From NCBI GenBank assembly GCA_035235625.1, contig CP141148.1, positions 14,633,057-14,697,056 of the forward strand: a stretch of DNA of 64,000 nucleotides. The letters run 5' to 3'. Positions 12,420 through 23,845 of the stretch are shown piece by piece. The DNA is from Saururus chinensis (lineage: Eukaryota; Streptophyta; Magnoliopsida; Piperales; Saururaceae). The notes beneath the pieces were generated by a model. That model was not told where the DNA came from. It did no database searches and saw only the letters and a list, made by a program, of their open reading frames with translations. The first letter of the stretch is position 1. Every line of letters begins with the position of its first letter. The position numbers and the translations under genes were made by a program.

Positions 12420-12665
12420 AAAATACCCTGCGTTCGGCAGAATGACTGGAGGGTAGCCGGTGGGAGGTACTAGGGTGGACGATGGGGGCGGTGCCGAAAT
12501 CTGGCAGAGGTGCTGGATTTGGCGCTGCTGGGGGGGGGGTGATCGGGGAGAGGGGGAGGAGGGGTAGCAAAAATCTAGTCCCCCACAGCCCCCTCCTCTG
12601 GTCAGACAGATGGTAGGAGGGGGCAAAAATGGGGAGGGGGGGGGGTGATCAGAGGAGGGGGCAGA
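12420..12665 (+). repeat. G-rich block with long G runs
   Basis: Contains G runs of about 10 and more bases near 12,530 and 12,636 plus many GGGG/GGAGG runs. The phrase GGGGGGGTGATC occurs twice about 105 bp apart. It has quadruplex-forming potential on the plus strand. A comparable C-rich block lies at 31.55-31.95 kb next to the other palindrome array, so both may be part of one element family. Confidence 0.55.
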
Positions 12666-14830
12666 AAGTCCTTCATATTTTTAGAAATTTTGACTATTTT
12701 TCCTGAAAAATTAGGGGGCGGGACCCGCCGTGGGCCCCATATGAGAAATTGGGATGATAAGTCTCAAATGACCCTAACAACATCTTGAGTCAATATTTAA
12801 AAGTTTCAACAATTTTATAAATCAATTTGGGCTTAAAATAAACAAATTTTCTATTTTTATTGTAGAACTCTATTTATACCCCACATATCTATTAGGTTTA
12901 CCCCAAAGCCTACTATAAATACAAAGGCTCAACCACTTTTCCAATTGGGAAGGGCTTGAAATTTGAAGCTTAGGATCCCTAATCCCCATTTTTCAAGAAG
13001 AAAAGGTGATTAAGGTAAGGATTAGCCTAATCTTCCACTAATTTCTTATGGTTTCTCATAAACTTTTTAAATCGCTTCTTTTGACAAGGTTTAATCTTAA
13101 TTTATACCCAAAAAGCTATTGATTTGAACCTCTATTTCAAACCCTTATGAAAGGAATTTCATTTTTGAACTCAATAAACCCTAGATCTACTAGTTTTCAA
13201 GAGATTTAGGTATTTAAAATCGGATTTATGAAGGTATTAACAAAAAACCCTATTTTGGGTAAGATTTGAAGGTGTTGGAGGATTGATTTCAATTCAAGAA
13301 GCTTGTTGAAGGTAAATGATTTCATCCTAAATGTGTGTGATTTCAGATTTGAATTTTGATGGAGTTTAAAGTGGGTTTCCATGGATTTGAGCTTTAATGT
13401 CAGATTTATTAAGCTTAATCTTTCTTATGATTTCTTTATGTTTTTGGTTGTAAATGGCTAGATTTACTATTTCTTAAGCATGGATTTCATTATCATGGTG
13501 TTTGGGAGTGAGATTTGAAGGTTTGAGATGTTTATGTGAAGTTTTGGTTTTGGATTCGAAGTGGAGAAGACGAACTAGACATTTTAGTTGTGGCGATCAA
13601 ATGGCTAGGTGTTCTAACGGCCTTGCAGGGCGTTCGAATGCCAACACAGTAGTTTGGCTATTTTTGCTATTTTGCTCATTTTTTGAGTTTTTATCCTTAA
13701 GTACCATTTCTTATGTTCATAATGAGTAATATACGCTAGATAAAGCTACTGGACGGATATGAATTTGATGATAGAAGCTATGATGAATGTTTAAGTATTA
13801 TGTGAATTACATGTTATTCGGTTAAGCATGTGATAAATTCTTGTCTTGAATCCAAGTTGAATGATTCCTCATATTTTAAGTATGATTTCAGCAAGGTTAT
13901 AATATGAGAATGGATTTGTATTTCTTCACATGTTATGTAAATTATGGGTGAATGATGGTACCATGTTTAGCTCTAAGCATAGCATGAGATTGCACATGAT
14001 TTGAATTATATTTTTCGATGGTTTTCATTCATAATTTCAGTGAGAAGCCATGATTAAATGTTAGATAGCACGTGTGTAGTATGTTAATGGGATGTTTATA
14101 ATGCATGTCCATATGCTTAGACTAGAATGTTTATACCATGTCCACACACATGTAGGGGGGTGGGTAATTATGGTGATTGTTGATACTTATGATTAGAAAT
14201 GATGCATGTATGGCTGATGGGGAGCATGTTTCATGAATTGGAATTCATGTAGTCATTGCTTACGTATGTACTATGTTGCATGCATCATGAAATGGATTTA
14301 CAAATGAGATTTTATCGAGATTAGCCGTGTTGATCGATTGGATGTGTCGAAGGTTTATCAATTCGGTTTTACGTCCGAAAGGATGTGGTTTTATGTCTGA
14401 AAGGACGGGGTTTTACATCCCTCGAGGAAGGGTTTTCCTCCCTGGGTTGAGAAGAGCGGTAATGCTATAAGGAGATAAAATTATTGAGACCATCTGGACC
14501 CTGAAAATCAAGGCTAGTGTAGCCGAGTGCATTGGCTTATTAGGGGGTATTCTTTCCCATGAGGGAATTTACCCAAACTGCGTAATTCCTTCAGACTTTC
14601 CTATTGGGGATGGTTTGGAGTGAGCAGGGACTACTTATGCTTCAGCCGATTAAGTAGGGTTGTTTTATCAACTTGCATGGTTATGATTGTGTGTTAGAGA
14701 CACTTGATATGCATGTTAATAGATTATGATTATGCATGATATGATTGTGTGGTAGAAACACTTCTCATGCAGGTTAAATGTTAAGATTACGCATGATATG
14801 ATTGTGGTAGAGACACTTCTCATGCAATAT
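12665..14830 (+). mobile_element. truncated long gypsy-type LTR (family D)
   Basis: Matches, in inverted orientation, two parts of the solo LTR at 42,074-47,172. The 12,710-13,280 part corresponds to about 46,430-46,970, and the 14,030-14,830 part corresponds to about 42,860-43,750. A TATA box (TATAAATAC, about 12,914) lies downstream of a GC-rich GGCGGGACCCGCC block (12,717), consistent with a U3 promoter. Both LTR ends are missing. The 57-bp minisatellite of the family is present at 14,690-14,830. A 75-codon open frame (13,502-13,729) is not conserved between copies as far as I can see. Confidence 0.65.
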
Positions 14831-14831
14831 T

Positions 14832-16072
14832 TTAAAGGATGTGAGTTGATTTCTAGCAAGGAGGAGACCATATACCCTAGAGTAATAGATAAAAAGAAGT
14901 TAACTGATAGGGCCTAGCTGTTGTCTGGTAGATAAATGTAAGGAGATTTTTTTCCAAAGGACATTGTGTGGTTATGTGATTTGATCAAGTTAGGTTTATA
15001 TTTAGGAATATAAAGAAGTGTGTGTGTAATACTATCAAACGTATCTTATGTGTTTAGTGATTAATATGCATGCCTTTGATAGATAATAATAGAGGGCAAG
15101 TAAGGGTGAAAGTATTTTTTGTAGGTAGGCTGAGTAAGAACAATTTAGCTCATTAATTTTACCCATGTTTTGAAGGATGTGAGCTGATTTCTAGCAAGGA
15201 GGAGGTCATATACCCTAGAGTAATAGATAAAAAAAAGTTAGCTGATAGGGCCTAACTATTGTCTGGTAGATGTAAAAAGGTTTTTTATTCAAAGGACATT
15301 GTGTGGTTAAGTTGTTTGATAAAGTTATGTTTATATTTAGGAAGATAAAGAAGTGTGTATGTAAGTTATATTATCAAACATATCTTGTGTGTTTGGTGCT
15401 TAGTATGCATGCCTTTGATAGATAATAAGAGAGGGCAAGTAAGGGTGAACGCATTTTGTGTAGGTAGGCTAAGTAAGAACAATTCAGCTTTTAATTTTAC
15501 CCATGTTTTGAAGAACATGAGCTGATTTCTAGCAAGGAGGAGACCATATACCCTATAGTAATGGATATAATGAAGTTAATTGATATTGCCTAAATGTTGT
15601 CTGGCATATGTAAGGAGGTTTTTTTTTAAAGGATATTGTGTGGTTAAGTTATTTGATCAAGTTAGGTTTATATTTAGGAAGATAAAGAAGAGTGTATGTA
15701 AGTTATACTGTCAAACATATCTTGTGTGTTTGGTGCTTAGTAGACACGACTTTGATAGATAATAATAGAGGGCAAATAAGTGTGAAATAATTTCTATAGG
15801 TATGCTAAGTAAGAAAATTTTATCTTATTATTTTGAGTAATGCTAAAGTTGGTCCCACTCATCAATGGTAATGGGAAGAAGTATGCTTTTGACGTGCATT
15901 TCTCAACGTCACGTAAGCATTTTCCTATTATTTTACCTATGTTTTGAAAGATGTGGGCTTATATCTAGCAAGGAAGAGACTATATACCCTAAAGTAATGA
16001 AGAAGTTAACTGATAGGGCCTAACTGTTGTATGGTAGATGTAACAAAGTTTTTTTTCAAAGTACATTGTGTG
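14832..16072 (+). repeat. tandem array of a 338-bp unit, about 3.7 copies
   Basis: The landmark GTGAGCTGATTTCTAGCAAG recurs at 14,841, 15,179, 15,517 and (diverged) 15,953. The first two intervals are exactly 338 bp. The third is 436 bp because a 91-bp element plus a 9-bp duplication was inserted. Each unit also carries ATACCCTAGAGTAATAGAT, GTCTGGTAGAT and TTTGATAGATAATAA. No protein frame runs through the units, so this looks like a satellite or repeat-derived tandem expansion. Confidence 0.85.
15835..15925 (+). mobile_element. 91-bp MULE-like MITE with 9-bp target duplication
   Basis: Flanked by perfect TATTATTTT duplications at 15,826-15,834 and 15,926-15,934. The ends GAGTAATGCTAA and (inverted) GGAAAATGCTTA form short imperfect inverted repeats. 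A 9-bp duplication is the signature of Mutator-like insertion. Comparison with the other 338-bp units confirms that exactly this segment is additional. Confidence 0.8.
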
Positions 16073-18065
16073 GTTCTAGACCAGTTTGACAGCGAGTATC
16101 GTTTAATAGAGCTCTTTGGGAGTTTTTGAAGGGTGTTAAAAATATGCAATTTTGAACTATATAGTATAGGCATAAGTAAAAGAAATTAATATTGAGATGT
16201 GTGTTATGTAAGTGGGCCTCACAAAAAGTTTGAAAAAACTTAGTCATGTAGGATCTCATTTGATAAAGCTCGTTGAAAGCTTTCAAATGATACCAAGGAT
16301 ACGTAAACCCAAGTTTGGGAGTGTAAGATATAATATTACAAAGTTAAAATCAACATAACCAAAAAATGATAGTCCTTGTCATATCTACCCCTAGTATTAT
16401 ATTGATTTTTGACATGCGGCAAGACATCTAAAAGAATTAAGTAAATAATTTTACTAATGTATAATCAAATCACATACCCATTAAAATTTGTGTTAAAGAA
16501 TAAAAAGAAATAAAACATGGGTAGAATAAAAATTAAGGGTACAAAATATGAGGTCACTATGACTCTATGGTAACATTCAAAAGTTCAACTATGAAATGTA
16601 TGCCAATACAATACTCGGCTTCAGAGTTTTGCTAAATTCTCTTGCTTTGCTCCTTCCATTCTATGAAGCTAACCTAGATGGTCAAGATTCTCGACTACCA
16701 TGATCATTGAGACCTCCTTTGCTACACTTATCTAGGTAATTCATCATTTAATGTTATAACTCATTCGAACCTAACTCCCAAGCCAAGAAAGACACACTAA
16801 AAATAGAACTCCAAGCCTTTGGGGATCCTGAGACTTATGAGTTGGCTCTCAATCTTAAATATCCTATATGTGGCTAAAAGGACTCACGTTGGAGTCAACT
16901 CGACATTAGGCTCATATGTCCTTAGGTCAAAGGACATTTACACGCTACAAGGATCAAACATAGGGTTCACTTACCTGCCATATATTTATATACTCAAACA
17001 TAGGGTTCACTATAGGCTCTCCTAGTTGATCACATGTGTTTACGATGTTTGATATTTTAGCACAATATTTAGAAATTGTCTCTTCTTCACTCATTATCAT
17101 GTTCTGAAACCCTAGGTTCACCATTTGTAGCCAAGACACCTTCACATCCTCAGTTCTCTTACTATGTTTTACTAATTTTTCCCATGCAACCTTAGTAGAT
17201 ACACAATTAGAGATCAACCTGTATTGTAATTTTTTTACGATTTTGAATAATACACTAAGGGCTTTACTAACTTAACTTGCCATTAGTATCATTCTCATCC
17301 CATTCAGTTTCATCTTTATAAATAGAATTTCCTTCCTCATCTTTGGTCGTTCGAGGACTCTAGCCTTTAACTGTCACTTTCCAGCATTCTCATCAAATGC
17401 TTATATAAATACTCTCATTGTATTTTTCCAATATGAGAAATTTTGGCCATCAAACAAGTGAGGTCTATTCATTGTATTTCCTAAGTCCCCATGTTCATTC
17501 ATTGAATTATTCAAACCAACCATTGATTTTAATCTAATAAAAATAACCCAAGCACCACAATTTAAGCACTTAATTCAAGGAAAATTATAAGAGAAGCAAC
17601 TAGCAATTTAGGGCACAAAAATAATCAAGTTTAATAAATTATTTCTAAGAGAAAAAGAAGTAAACTTAAGAAAAATCAGAATTCAAACAGTAGCACAAGA
17701 AATCAAACTATGGAAGATTAAGCAAGGTTATAAAGCACTAACATGCCAAATCAGATTGATATCATGGAGAAAAATTAAAATTTTAATAATTAAACCTCAA
17801 CTACCACTTGTGAGTTTAATATTCATCTACATGAATATAGCATATCACTAGATTGCCCCTAGTCCGATTATCAATAAAGATAAAGACAATGAGTTCTAGC
17901 CTTTTGCGGAGAATTTTTATAAGTAGCAGAATTAAGTAAATATTCTCTCAAAACTCACTCATGTTGTATAATTTATTCAAACCATAAACATTCAATCTAC
18001 ACATGAACACAACAATGTAACATATAAAAACTAAGACAATTACCATGTACACTTGCAAAGGGTTT
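16073..18065 (-). mobile_element. Ty1-copia (SIRE-type, family B) fragment on the minus strand
   Basis: Read on the minus strand it contains the last part of an LTR (about 18,065-17,840), a degenerate primer-binding region after CTCACAAGTGGTAG, a gag fragment (to 16,954) and then LTR sequence (about 16,490-16,073). That LTR part matches 57,960-58,400 in the plus-strand family-B copy. Pol is absent between gag and the LTR. The outer LTR ends are lost: one abuts the 338-bp tandem array, the other the palindrome array at 18.08 kb. Confidence 0.65.
16954..17527 (-). pseudogene. copia gag fragment (UBN2-type capsid domain)
   Basis: The nucleocapsid/capsid precursor would assemble the retrotransposon particle. 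The segment from about 17,500 has the N-terminal block with LFDGQNFSYW. After frameshifts, an 87-codon open frame (17,217-16,954) follows with ISNCVSTKVAWEKLVKH, SEEETISKYCAKISNIVNTC and DQLGEPI, a typical SIRE-type gag core. The zinc knuckle and everything downstream are missing. A 17-bp motif is repeated 40 bp apart (16,953 and 16,993) at the broken end. The same region exists in plus orientation at 60.05-60.6 kb. Confidence 0.7.
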
Positions 18066-18079
18066 AATTATAAACGATT

Positions 18080-18610
18080 ATTGAGATACTTAATCCTAAT
18101 ATTATACGATGCTTTTTATCAAGTGTCTCAAATAGTGATACTATTTTGCAACTCTTAAACAAAAGCATTGCATATAACATATATTTCTAAAAGAAATTAT
18201 GTACTATTTGCGACATTTATATCAAAAGTCTCAAATATACGGTGCAAATATGCATTAGTATTTGCGACACTTTTATCAATCATCACAAATAAAACCACTA
18301 TTTTTTATGCTTAAACAAAAGCATTAAAAATAATATATATATTTTTAGTTATGTACTATTTGCAACGTTTATTGTTAATCATCACAAATATGCAATAGTA
18401 TTTGCGACGCTTTTATATAAGCATCATAAATGGTACATAATTTTTTTAAAACATATAGTATCTATGACACTTTTATATAAGCGATCAAAATAGTGTTACT
18501 ATTTGCGAAGCTTGATAAAAAGTATCACAAATACTATTTTTTAAATATAAGCTGAATTTTGTTTATTAACTATTTATAATGCTTATATTTCAGTGTCGCA
18601 ATTAGGAGAC
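18080..18610. repeat. second array of TTTGCGACGCTTTT palindromes
   Basis: About seven or eight imperfect palindromes of the form ACTATTTGCGACGCTTTTAT-AAGCATCACAAATAGT, for example 18,398-18,435 and 18,500-18,540. They are the same kind of motif as at 11.9-12.4 kb with TTTGCGACGC replacing TTAGCGACGC. The array sits at the left edge of the roughly 0.5-kb repeat units, and a third array lies at the right edge (31.26 kb). This suggests subterminal sequences of one old CACTA-like family. Confidence 0.55.
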
Positions 18611-18989
18611 ATAATTTCTTTGGTCCCATTTATGTGAGATTGGGCAAACATGTGTCAGTATGAGCCCCAACCTTGTGGGTTGTCGAATTTTGATCCAATG
18701 GTGTGCAACATAAATTGGGGGGTGGGCAGGGAGGTTGCATGCCCCTTGCGTCGTCAGATCTTTAAAAAAATAATTAATTTCTTTAATCCCATTTGCATGA
18801 GAATAGGGCAGGCAGGTTGTATGCTACCTTGTGCCATTGGATTTTGATATGATAACTCTAAAGCCCGGAATCTTGATCTGTCGCCTTGCGTATCACCGTG
18901 AGCCCTGAGCTCTTTGGGCTATCGAATCTCAACTTGACAATTCTCAAAGCACAAGCTCACACAACCGGGAATTAATAAATAATTTTGAC

Positions 18990-19195
18990 TTTTTGAAGTA
19001 ATAATATAGTATGTATTTATATATTAAATAGTATATTTTGGAAAATAAAATATATATTGAATAAAATAGAGGGTATTTGCGATGCATATGGCTATGTGTT
19101 AGGGTATTTGTAACTCATACACTTTTGTGTCCCAAATTTCCAAATTTTATTTAATATATGTTTTTATTCCAAAATATATTATTTAATATATAAAT
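18990..19195. repeat. palindromic core of array unit 1
   Basis: ATATATTAAATAGTATATTTTGG (19,019 onwards) is inverted as CCAAAATATATTATTTAATATAT around 19,170-19,192. The centre has GGTATTTGCGATGCAT and TTTGTGTCCC motifs. The right arm is interrupted by the solo LTR that begins at 19,196 and resumes at 21,600. Confidence 0.6.
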
Positions 19196-21599
19196 TGTCA
19201 TACCTCCAATTTTCATGTATAAATTTTTTGTAAATTACATATTTTTCTTTCCTTTGAAAAGAAGATAATACAAATCCCCTTCCATCCTTCTTAGCAATTA
19301 CAATGGTAGAAACATATGAAATAAATCATTAAAATAGAGAATTAGGGGTATGAGTATCATCTATCTTCATAATCATTTTGATGTGATAACAATAAATCTA
19401 ATAAAAATCTATGTAACTATTATATTAAAATATTCACATGATGCACAAATTCACAATTGTCTGTTAACATCCAAACCAATGAAAGAGAAATGACATGCTC
19501 AGGTGCCTAGTCAAACCTAGCTAAAGAGTATCCAATAAAGAAACTAGTACTTCACTACAGCTACGACCTTCATATACCTTCGAGTCTCAACTCAAACACC
19601 TACACTGCAAAGGATGCTGAGTATACAAGAATACTCAGTGGGATAACAATCTCAAAAAATAATAAAAGTTCAATTAACATACCATGGAATTCTAATTAGA
19701 AAACAAGTCAATTCATCACGAGAGAAAGAATACATACCTTCCATATTAATCATTTCATTCGTAAGAAAAACCCTTCCTAAAGGTTCTTTAAACACAATGA
19801 CCTCATCTAGGAGCTTCACACTACTAGATATTGGGTTATCACATAATGACCTTAGTGCTATGAAGACTCGTCTCCCCATCTATGTTATGAAGTAAAGGCT
19901 CAGTAGGGCTCACGGACCCTAGTATTGAGATTCTGACTTCCCCTGATCAACAAAGCCTCTTTTATTGTGCTGCGCTGGACCATTCATGTTTTAATGTTCT
20001 ATTCTTCAGACACAACTCCCGGTCTAGGGAAGTCGTTCTATATTACTCCCATTTTTAGAGAGGTAGAAGACCTTGGTCATTTTTCATACCAATCCCTTTC
20101 TGTCTATGTGGCTAACGACTCACTTTTGGAGCTAAGGTACTAAGGGCTTCGTCAACCTTAATTGCCCTATGTATAGTCTTTTGAGTACCCATTCATTGCA
20201 ATCAGTAGTCTCATACACATGCAATAGGGATTAGTAACACCTAAGTAATACATGAATAATTAATCCTTTATATGCATTACTTAACATGTCAAAAATCATG
20301 CATTATCAGTTATAATTTGTATAGCATATGCTACCTATAATCACAAGGGAATACACGAATCATATGTTCCATCAGTAGTCCTACAAACCAGTCAGTTACC
20401 TCACTGATGACCATCAGTCAGTGCATTGGCATGTCAAACCTATCGATAGTGACTATGAGGTCCATCGGTAACCTCATAGATTGTTCAGTGTCCTCGCCGA
20501 TAACCATAAGTAAGTTTACTTACACACTGAACCCCACCGTCAGAATCTATCAGTTCCCTTACAAACAGGTTGACAACCTCATGATGATCATCAGTGAGTT
20601 TGCCAGGATGTCGAACCTTATCGACAGTAATGACAAATACTATCAGTGACTTGCAAACAAGTCAAAACCCTCATCGATGACCATTGGTGAGTTCATCAAC
20701 ACATCGACTATCATCGACAGAGATATCAATCTCTGTCTGTGACTTCACAGACGGATTGGTGCCCTCACTGATAGCCATTGGTGAGTTCACAGACAGGTCG
20801 AACCCTACCAAAAGTGGAATGACAATCTTGTGTCATTCTCTCTGATGCCTCATCGACACGTCATTCACATTGCCGATGAACAAAATGACATGCTTGCTAT
20901 ACGCACATGTAGGAGCACTATTCATCTTCTTCCTTTTGCCAATGCAATCTCTGACACATTGTTAACTCGACCAATGATCAGAATTATGCCCAAATGCTCT
21001 CATTCTTTTCGGAAACAACATATATATATAATCGTTGAAAGTCTTTCACAAAAAAAGAAATCATCAGCCCAAACTATAGTTTACTTCCTAATACAATCAA
21101 AACCATGAATTTGTCTCAGAAGATTGTAAAGCTCACATACATCACTTCAATTAACATTATATTCAACGCAAATTGTGAAAAGCATTAAGGAAATCTAAAA
21201 CTACACTAGTTCAATGAAATCTTAAGTTCAAAAAGCCATCCGACCTTGAAATTTGACAGTCACCTAATTTCTGGCATTCGCTTTACTCCTAGTCGTTTGT
21301 TGTTCTCTTCTCTAGTCGTAACTCTCCTCTTGGACTCATTTTTCATCTCACTAAATCGTTCCTAAGCCTCAAATACTATCATAACTACCTACGAAATCCA
21401 AAACTAATTAATCGCCTCATATTCTGGAGTACCTATATGCATGCAGTTACTATCGGTGACCTCATCGACACGTCGATGAGTCCACTAACAAATATTTCCC
21501 ATGTTCCATTGGTAAGTCCATGGACATGTCAATGTTTACCAACGGCTCAAAATTTAAAATAATATATACTATTATCTATAGAAAATATGGGTTGTTACT
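19196..21599 (-). mobile_element. solo LTR, gypsy-type, 2.40 kb, with TAAAT target duplication
   Basis: Begins TGTCATACC and ends GGGTTGTTACT, so the terminal A of the usual ACA end is mutated or lost. It is flanked by TAAAT at 19,191-19,195 and 21,600-21,604. The host repeat unit continues across the insertion, which confirms the boundaries. The orientation is taken from the TGAGTAT hairpin (19,618-19,637) that lies near the 3' end of the other long LTRs. There is no internal domain, so it is a product of LTR-LTR recombination. Open frames inside (for example 20,830-21,108) are not protein-like. Confidence 0.8.
20360..20860 (+). repeat. minisatellite of about 95 bp inside the solo LTR, about five copies
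   Basis: Each unit contains ATCAGTGAC-TT-CAAACAGGT, CCTCACTGATGACCAT, GGTGAGTTC and TCGAACC-ATCGACAG variants, spaced about 90-100 bp (near 20,365, 20,460, 20,550, 20,640 and 20,735). Copies are diverged. It also creates the short open frame 20,407-20,649, which should not be read as a gene. Confidence 0.6.
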
Positions 21600-21604
21600 T
21601 AAAT

Positions 21605-22744
21605 ACATACTATATAATTATTTTAAAATATAAATTAATATTTTCATTATTGTATGTGTTGGATTAGGCTCACACACAGCATGGTTAGCCCTAGCTCTGT
21701 GACTAAATATTTTCATTTTCGACCATGCATATTATAAGTGCGCATGCGAGTTGCATGCTCCTCTACTACACTGTTGGTTCTAATTTTTTTTATTTAATAT
21801 CTTAATTCGAGATTTTGTAAGATTGGGTGCACGATCCTCAACGCCAGCCCCAACTATGTAGACGTCAGATAGAAATTGGATGACACAAATAACTCATTGG
21901 ACAAGAAGGATGCATGCATCCGTGCACTATGACGCGAATAGAATAAATTTGACAAGAACCAAAATAAGGTGAGCATGAGGGCCGCAGGACTCTGGCGAGA
22001 GGGGGGGAGAGAGAAAGCAAGTGTATTTATTATTTATTTATTTATATTATTTATTATATATTTAAATAATAAATATTAAATAAAATATATGGTATTTGCA
22101 CGCAAAAGGGTTTGCATTGCAAATTCCCAATGTATTTGTGACGTATAGAACTATGTGTCAAAATACCTATGCATCACAAATATCGTAGGGTATTTGTGAC
22201 ACATAAGCCTATCTGTCACAAATACATAGTGTATTTTTGACACATATTCATATGTGTCACAAATACCATATATTTTATTTAATATTTATTATTTAAATAT
22301 ATAATAAATAAATTTGAAAAAAATTAAATTAAATTCCCCTACTTTTTTCCTCTCCTCCATCAGCCAAAGTCTTGCACTTATCCAACTCCCCCTATTTTGG
22401 TTTGTGTTGAATTTCTTCAATTCGCATCTACTCTTTAAGATAGCTCATATTTCTCTTTTACTTAAATGTCAACGGCCAACTACAGCAAAGTTAGTGAGAA
22501 AATTTAAAAGCCCATAGAGCGGGGCTCACGATGATGCGCGTGAGCTCAGTCTTACAAAAATAGGACTTAAAAAATTAATTTTAAATTTTTTTATGGATCA
22601 TCGGATAGAAACTAGATGACACACTTGACTCATTAGACAAGTTGGATGCATGCCCCCATGCGTTGTTGAATCTCGATTTGACAGTTCTCAAAGTTTGAGC
22701 TCACACCACAGAGAATAAATAAATTATTTTAATTTTTAAGTAAT
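21605..22744 (+). repeat. array units 2 and 3 with palindrome cluster
   Basis: Contains linker sequence related to the other units (CAGCCCCAACTATGTAGACG, GATGCATGCATCC) and a cluster of four palindromes at 22,090-22,275 (GGTATTTGTGACACATA...TATCTGTCACAAATAC type, spaced about 46 bp). Inverted TATTTATTATTTAAATATAT arms surround the cluster. A 67-codon open frame (22,314-22,517) overlaps degenerate sequence and shows no family feature. Confidence 0.5.
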
Positions 22745-23330
22745 AATATAGTATGTATTTATATATTAAATAATGTATGATAAAAAATAAAATATATACT
22801 AAATAAAATATATAGTATTTTGGACGCATAGGGCTATGCATCCCAAATATCCTAGGGTATTTGGGACGAACAGCTTTATGGTCCCAAATACCCTACTCGA
22901 GGGTATTTGTGATGCATACCCTTTTGCGTCCCAAATACCCAAATTTTATTTAATATATTTATATTTATTCTAAAATATATTATTTAGTATATAATTATTT
23001 TAAAAATAAGACTTAATATTTTTAACATAGTATATAATTATTTTAAAAATAAGACTTAATATTTTTAACATAGTATATAATTATTTAAAAAATATAAATT
23101 AATATTTTTATTCCCATATATGCAAGACTAGGCTTAGGCACGTCAGTGAGAGCCCTGGCTATGTAGGACATCAGATAGAAATTTGACGACACACATAATA
23201 CATTGGATAGGATGGATGCATGCCCCCATTCATCGTTGAATCTAACTATGACGGTTCTCAAAGCCTGAGTTCACACAACTGAGAATACATAAGTTATTTT
23301 AAATTTTCAAATAATTATATATTATTTTTT
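22745..23330 (+). repeat. array unit with palindromic core and a repeated 58-bp segment
   Basis: The core at 22,745-22,990 holds GGTATTTGGGACGAACAG and GGTATTTGTGATGCATACC palindromes between inverted A/T-rich arms. Then AGTATATAATTATTTTAAAAA-TAAGACTTAATATTTTTAAC occurs twice in direct tandem (about 22,986 and 23,032). The linker of the next unit follows (23,100-23,300). Confidence 0.6.
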
Positions 23331-23449
23331 ATATTTTATAGTATATTTTTAAATAAAAAATTGATATAAAAAATTAAATGGTATTTATGACGCATACTAG
23401 TATCCGTCTCAAATAACCTAGAGTATCTGAGACGCATAAAGCTATGCGT

Positions 23450-23815
23450 TGTGCACGATGACCAGATTCCCAAATGACTCACCCTAGACTCTATTCTATT
23501 GCTTTTACTTAGTTGCATTGAACTATTTATTCTTGTAATAGTTTAGTATTTGCTTTCATTTGGTATTTAGATATAAAACTATGTTGGTTCAGTTAGTGGC
23601 CTGGACTAGCCGACCCACTAACTGGGATATTTCCTAGGGAACCAAGCCGGCCTGGTCTAGGTGTCATGACTCCCTAGGGGACTGTTTGTCGCGACTCTCT
23701 CTCTTGTTTGGGTATGCAATTGAAGTTATTCTGTGTTTCTTCCTTTCTTCCGTACTTCTCCCCTTTCCCTGCGTAGATCTCCTAGGTGCCAATTGTGTCA
23801 TCTCCGGGCACATCA
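23450..23815 (+). repeat. gypsy-1 5' LTR
   Basis: TGTGCACGATG...GGGCACATCA. Both ends agree exactly with the 3' LTR. It carries CTATTTATTCTTGTAATAG and an array of C/T-rich sequence before the PBS. It lacks the 12 bp CCCTATATGGGG-like insertion found in the 3' copy. Confidence 0.95.
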
Positions 23816-23816
23816 T

Positions 23817-23828
23817 TGGTATCGGAGC
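23817..23828 (+). other. gypsy-1 primer-binding site
   Basis: TGGTATCGGAGC, one base from the TGGTATCAGAGC complement of the plant initiator tRNA-Met 3' end, two bases after the 5' LTR (the LTR ends at 23,815). The same site follows the LTRs of gypsy-2 (55,006) and gypsy-3 (34,284). Confidence 0.9.
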
Positions 23829-23845
23829 TCTTACGATCCCCAGCC

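Noticed and set aside
14832-16072. CRISPR-like array
   Set aside because: The 338-bp units lack alternating short repeats and unique spacers, and all other evidence points to a plant genome. Simple tandem repeat.
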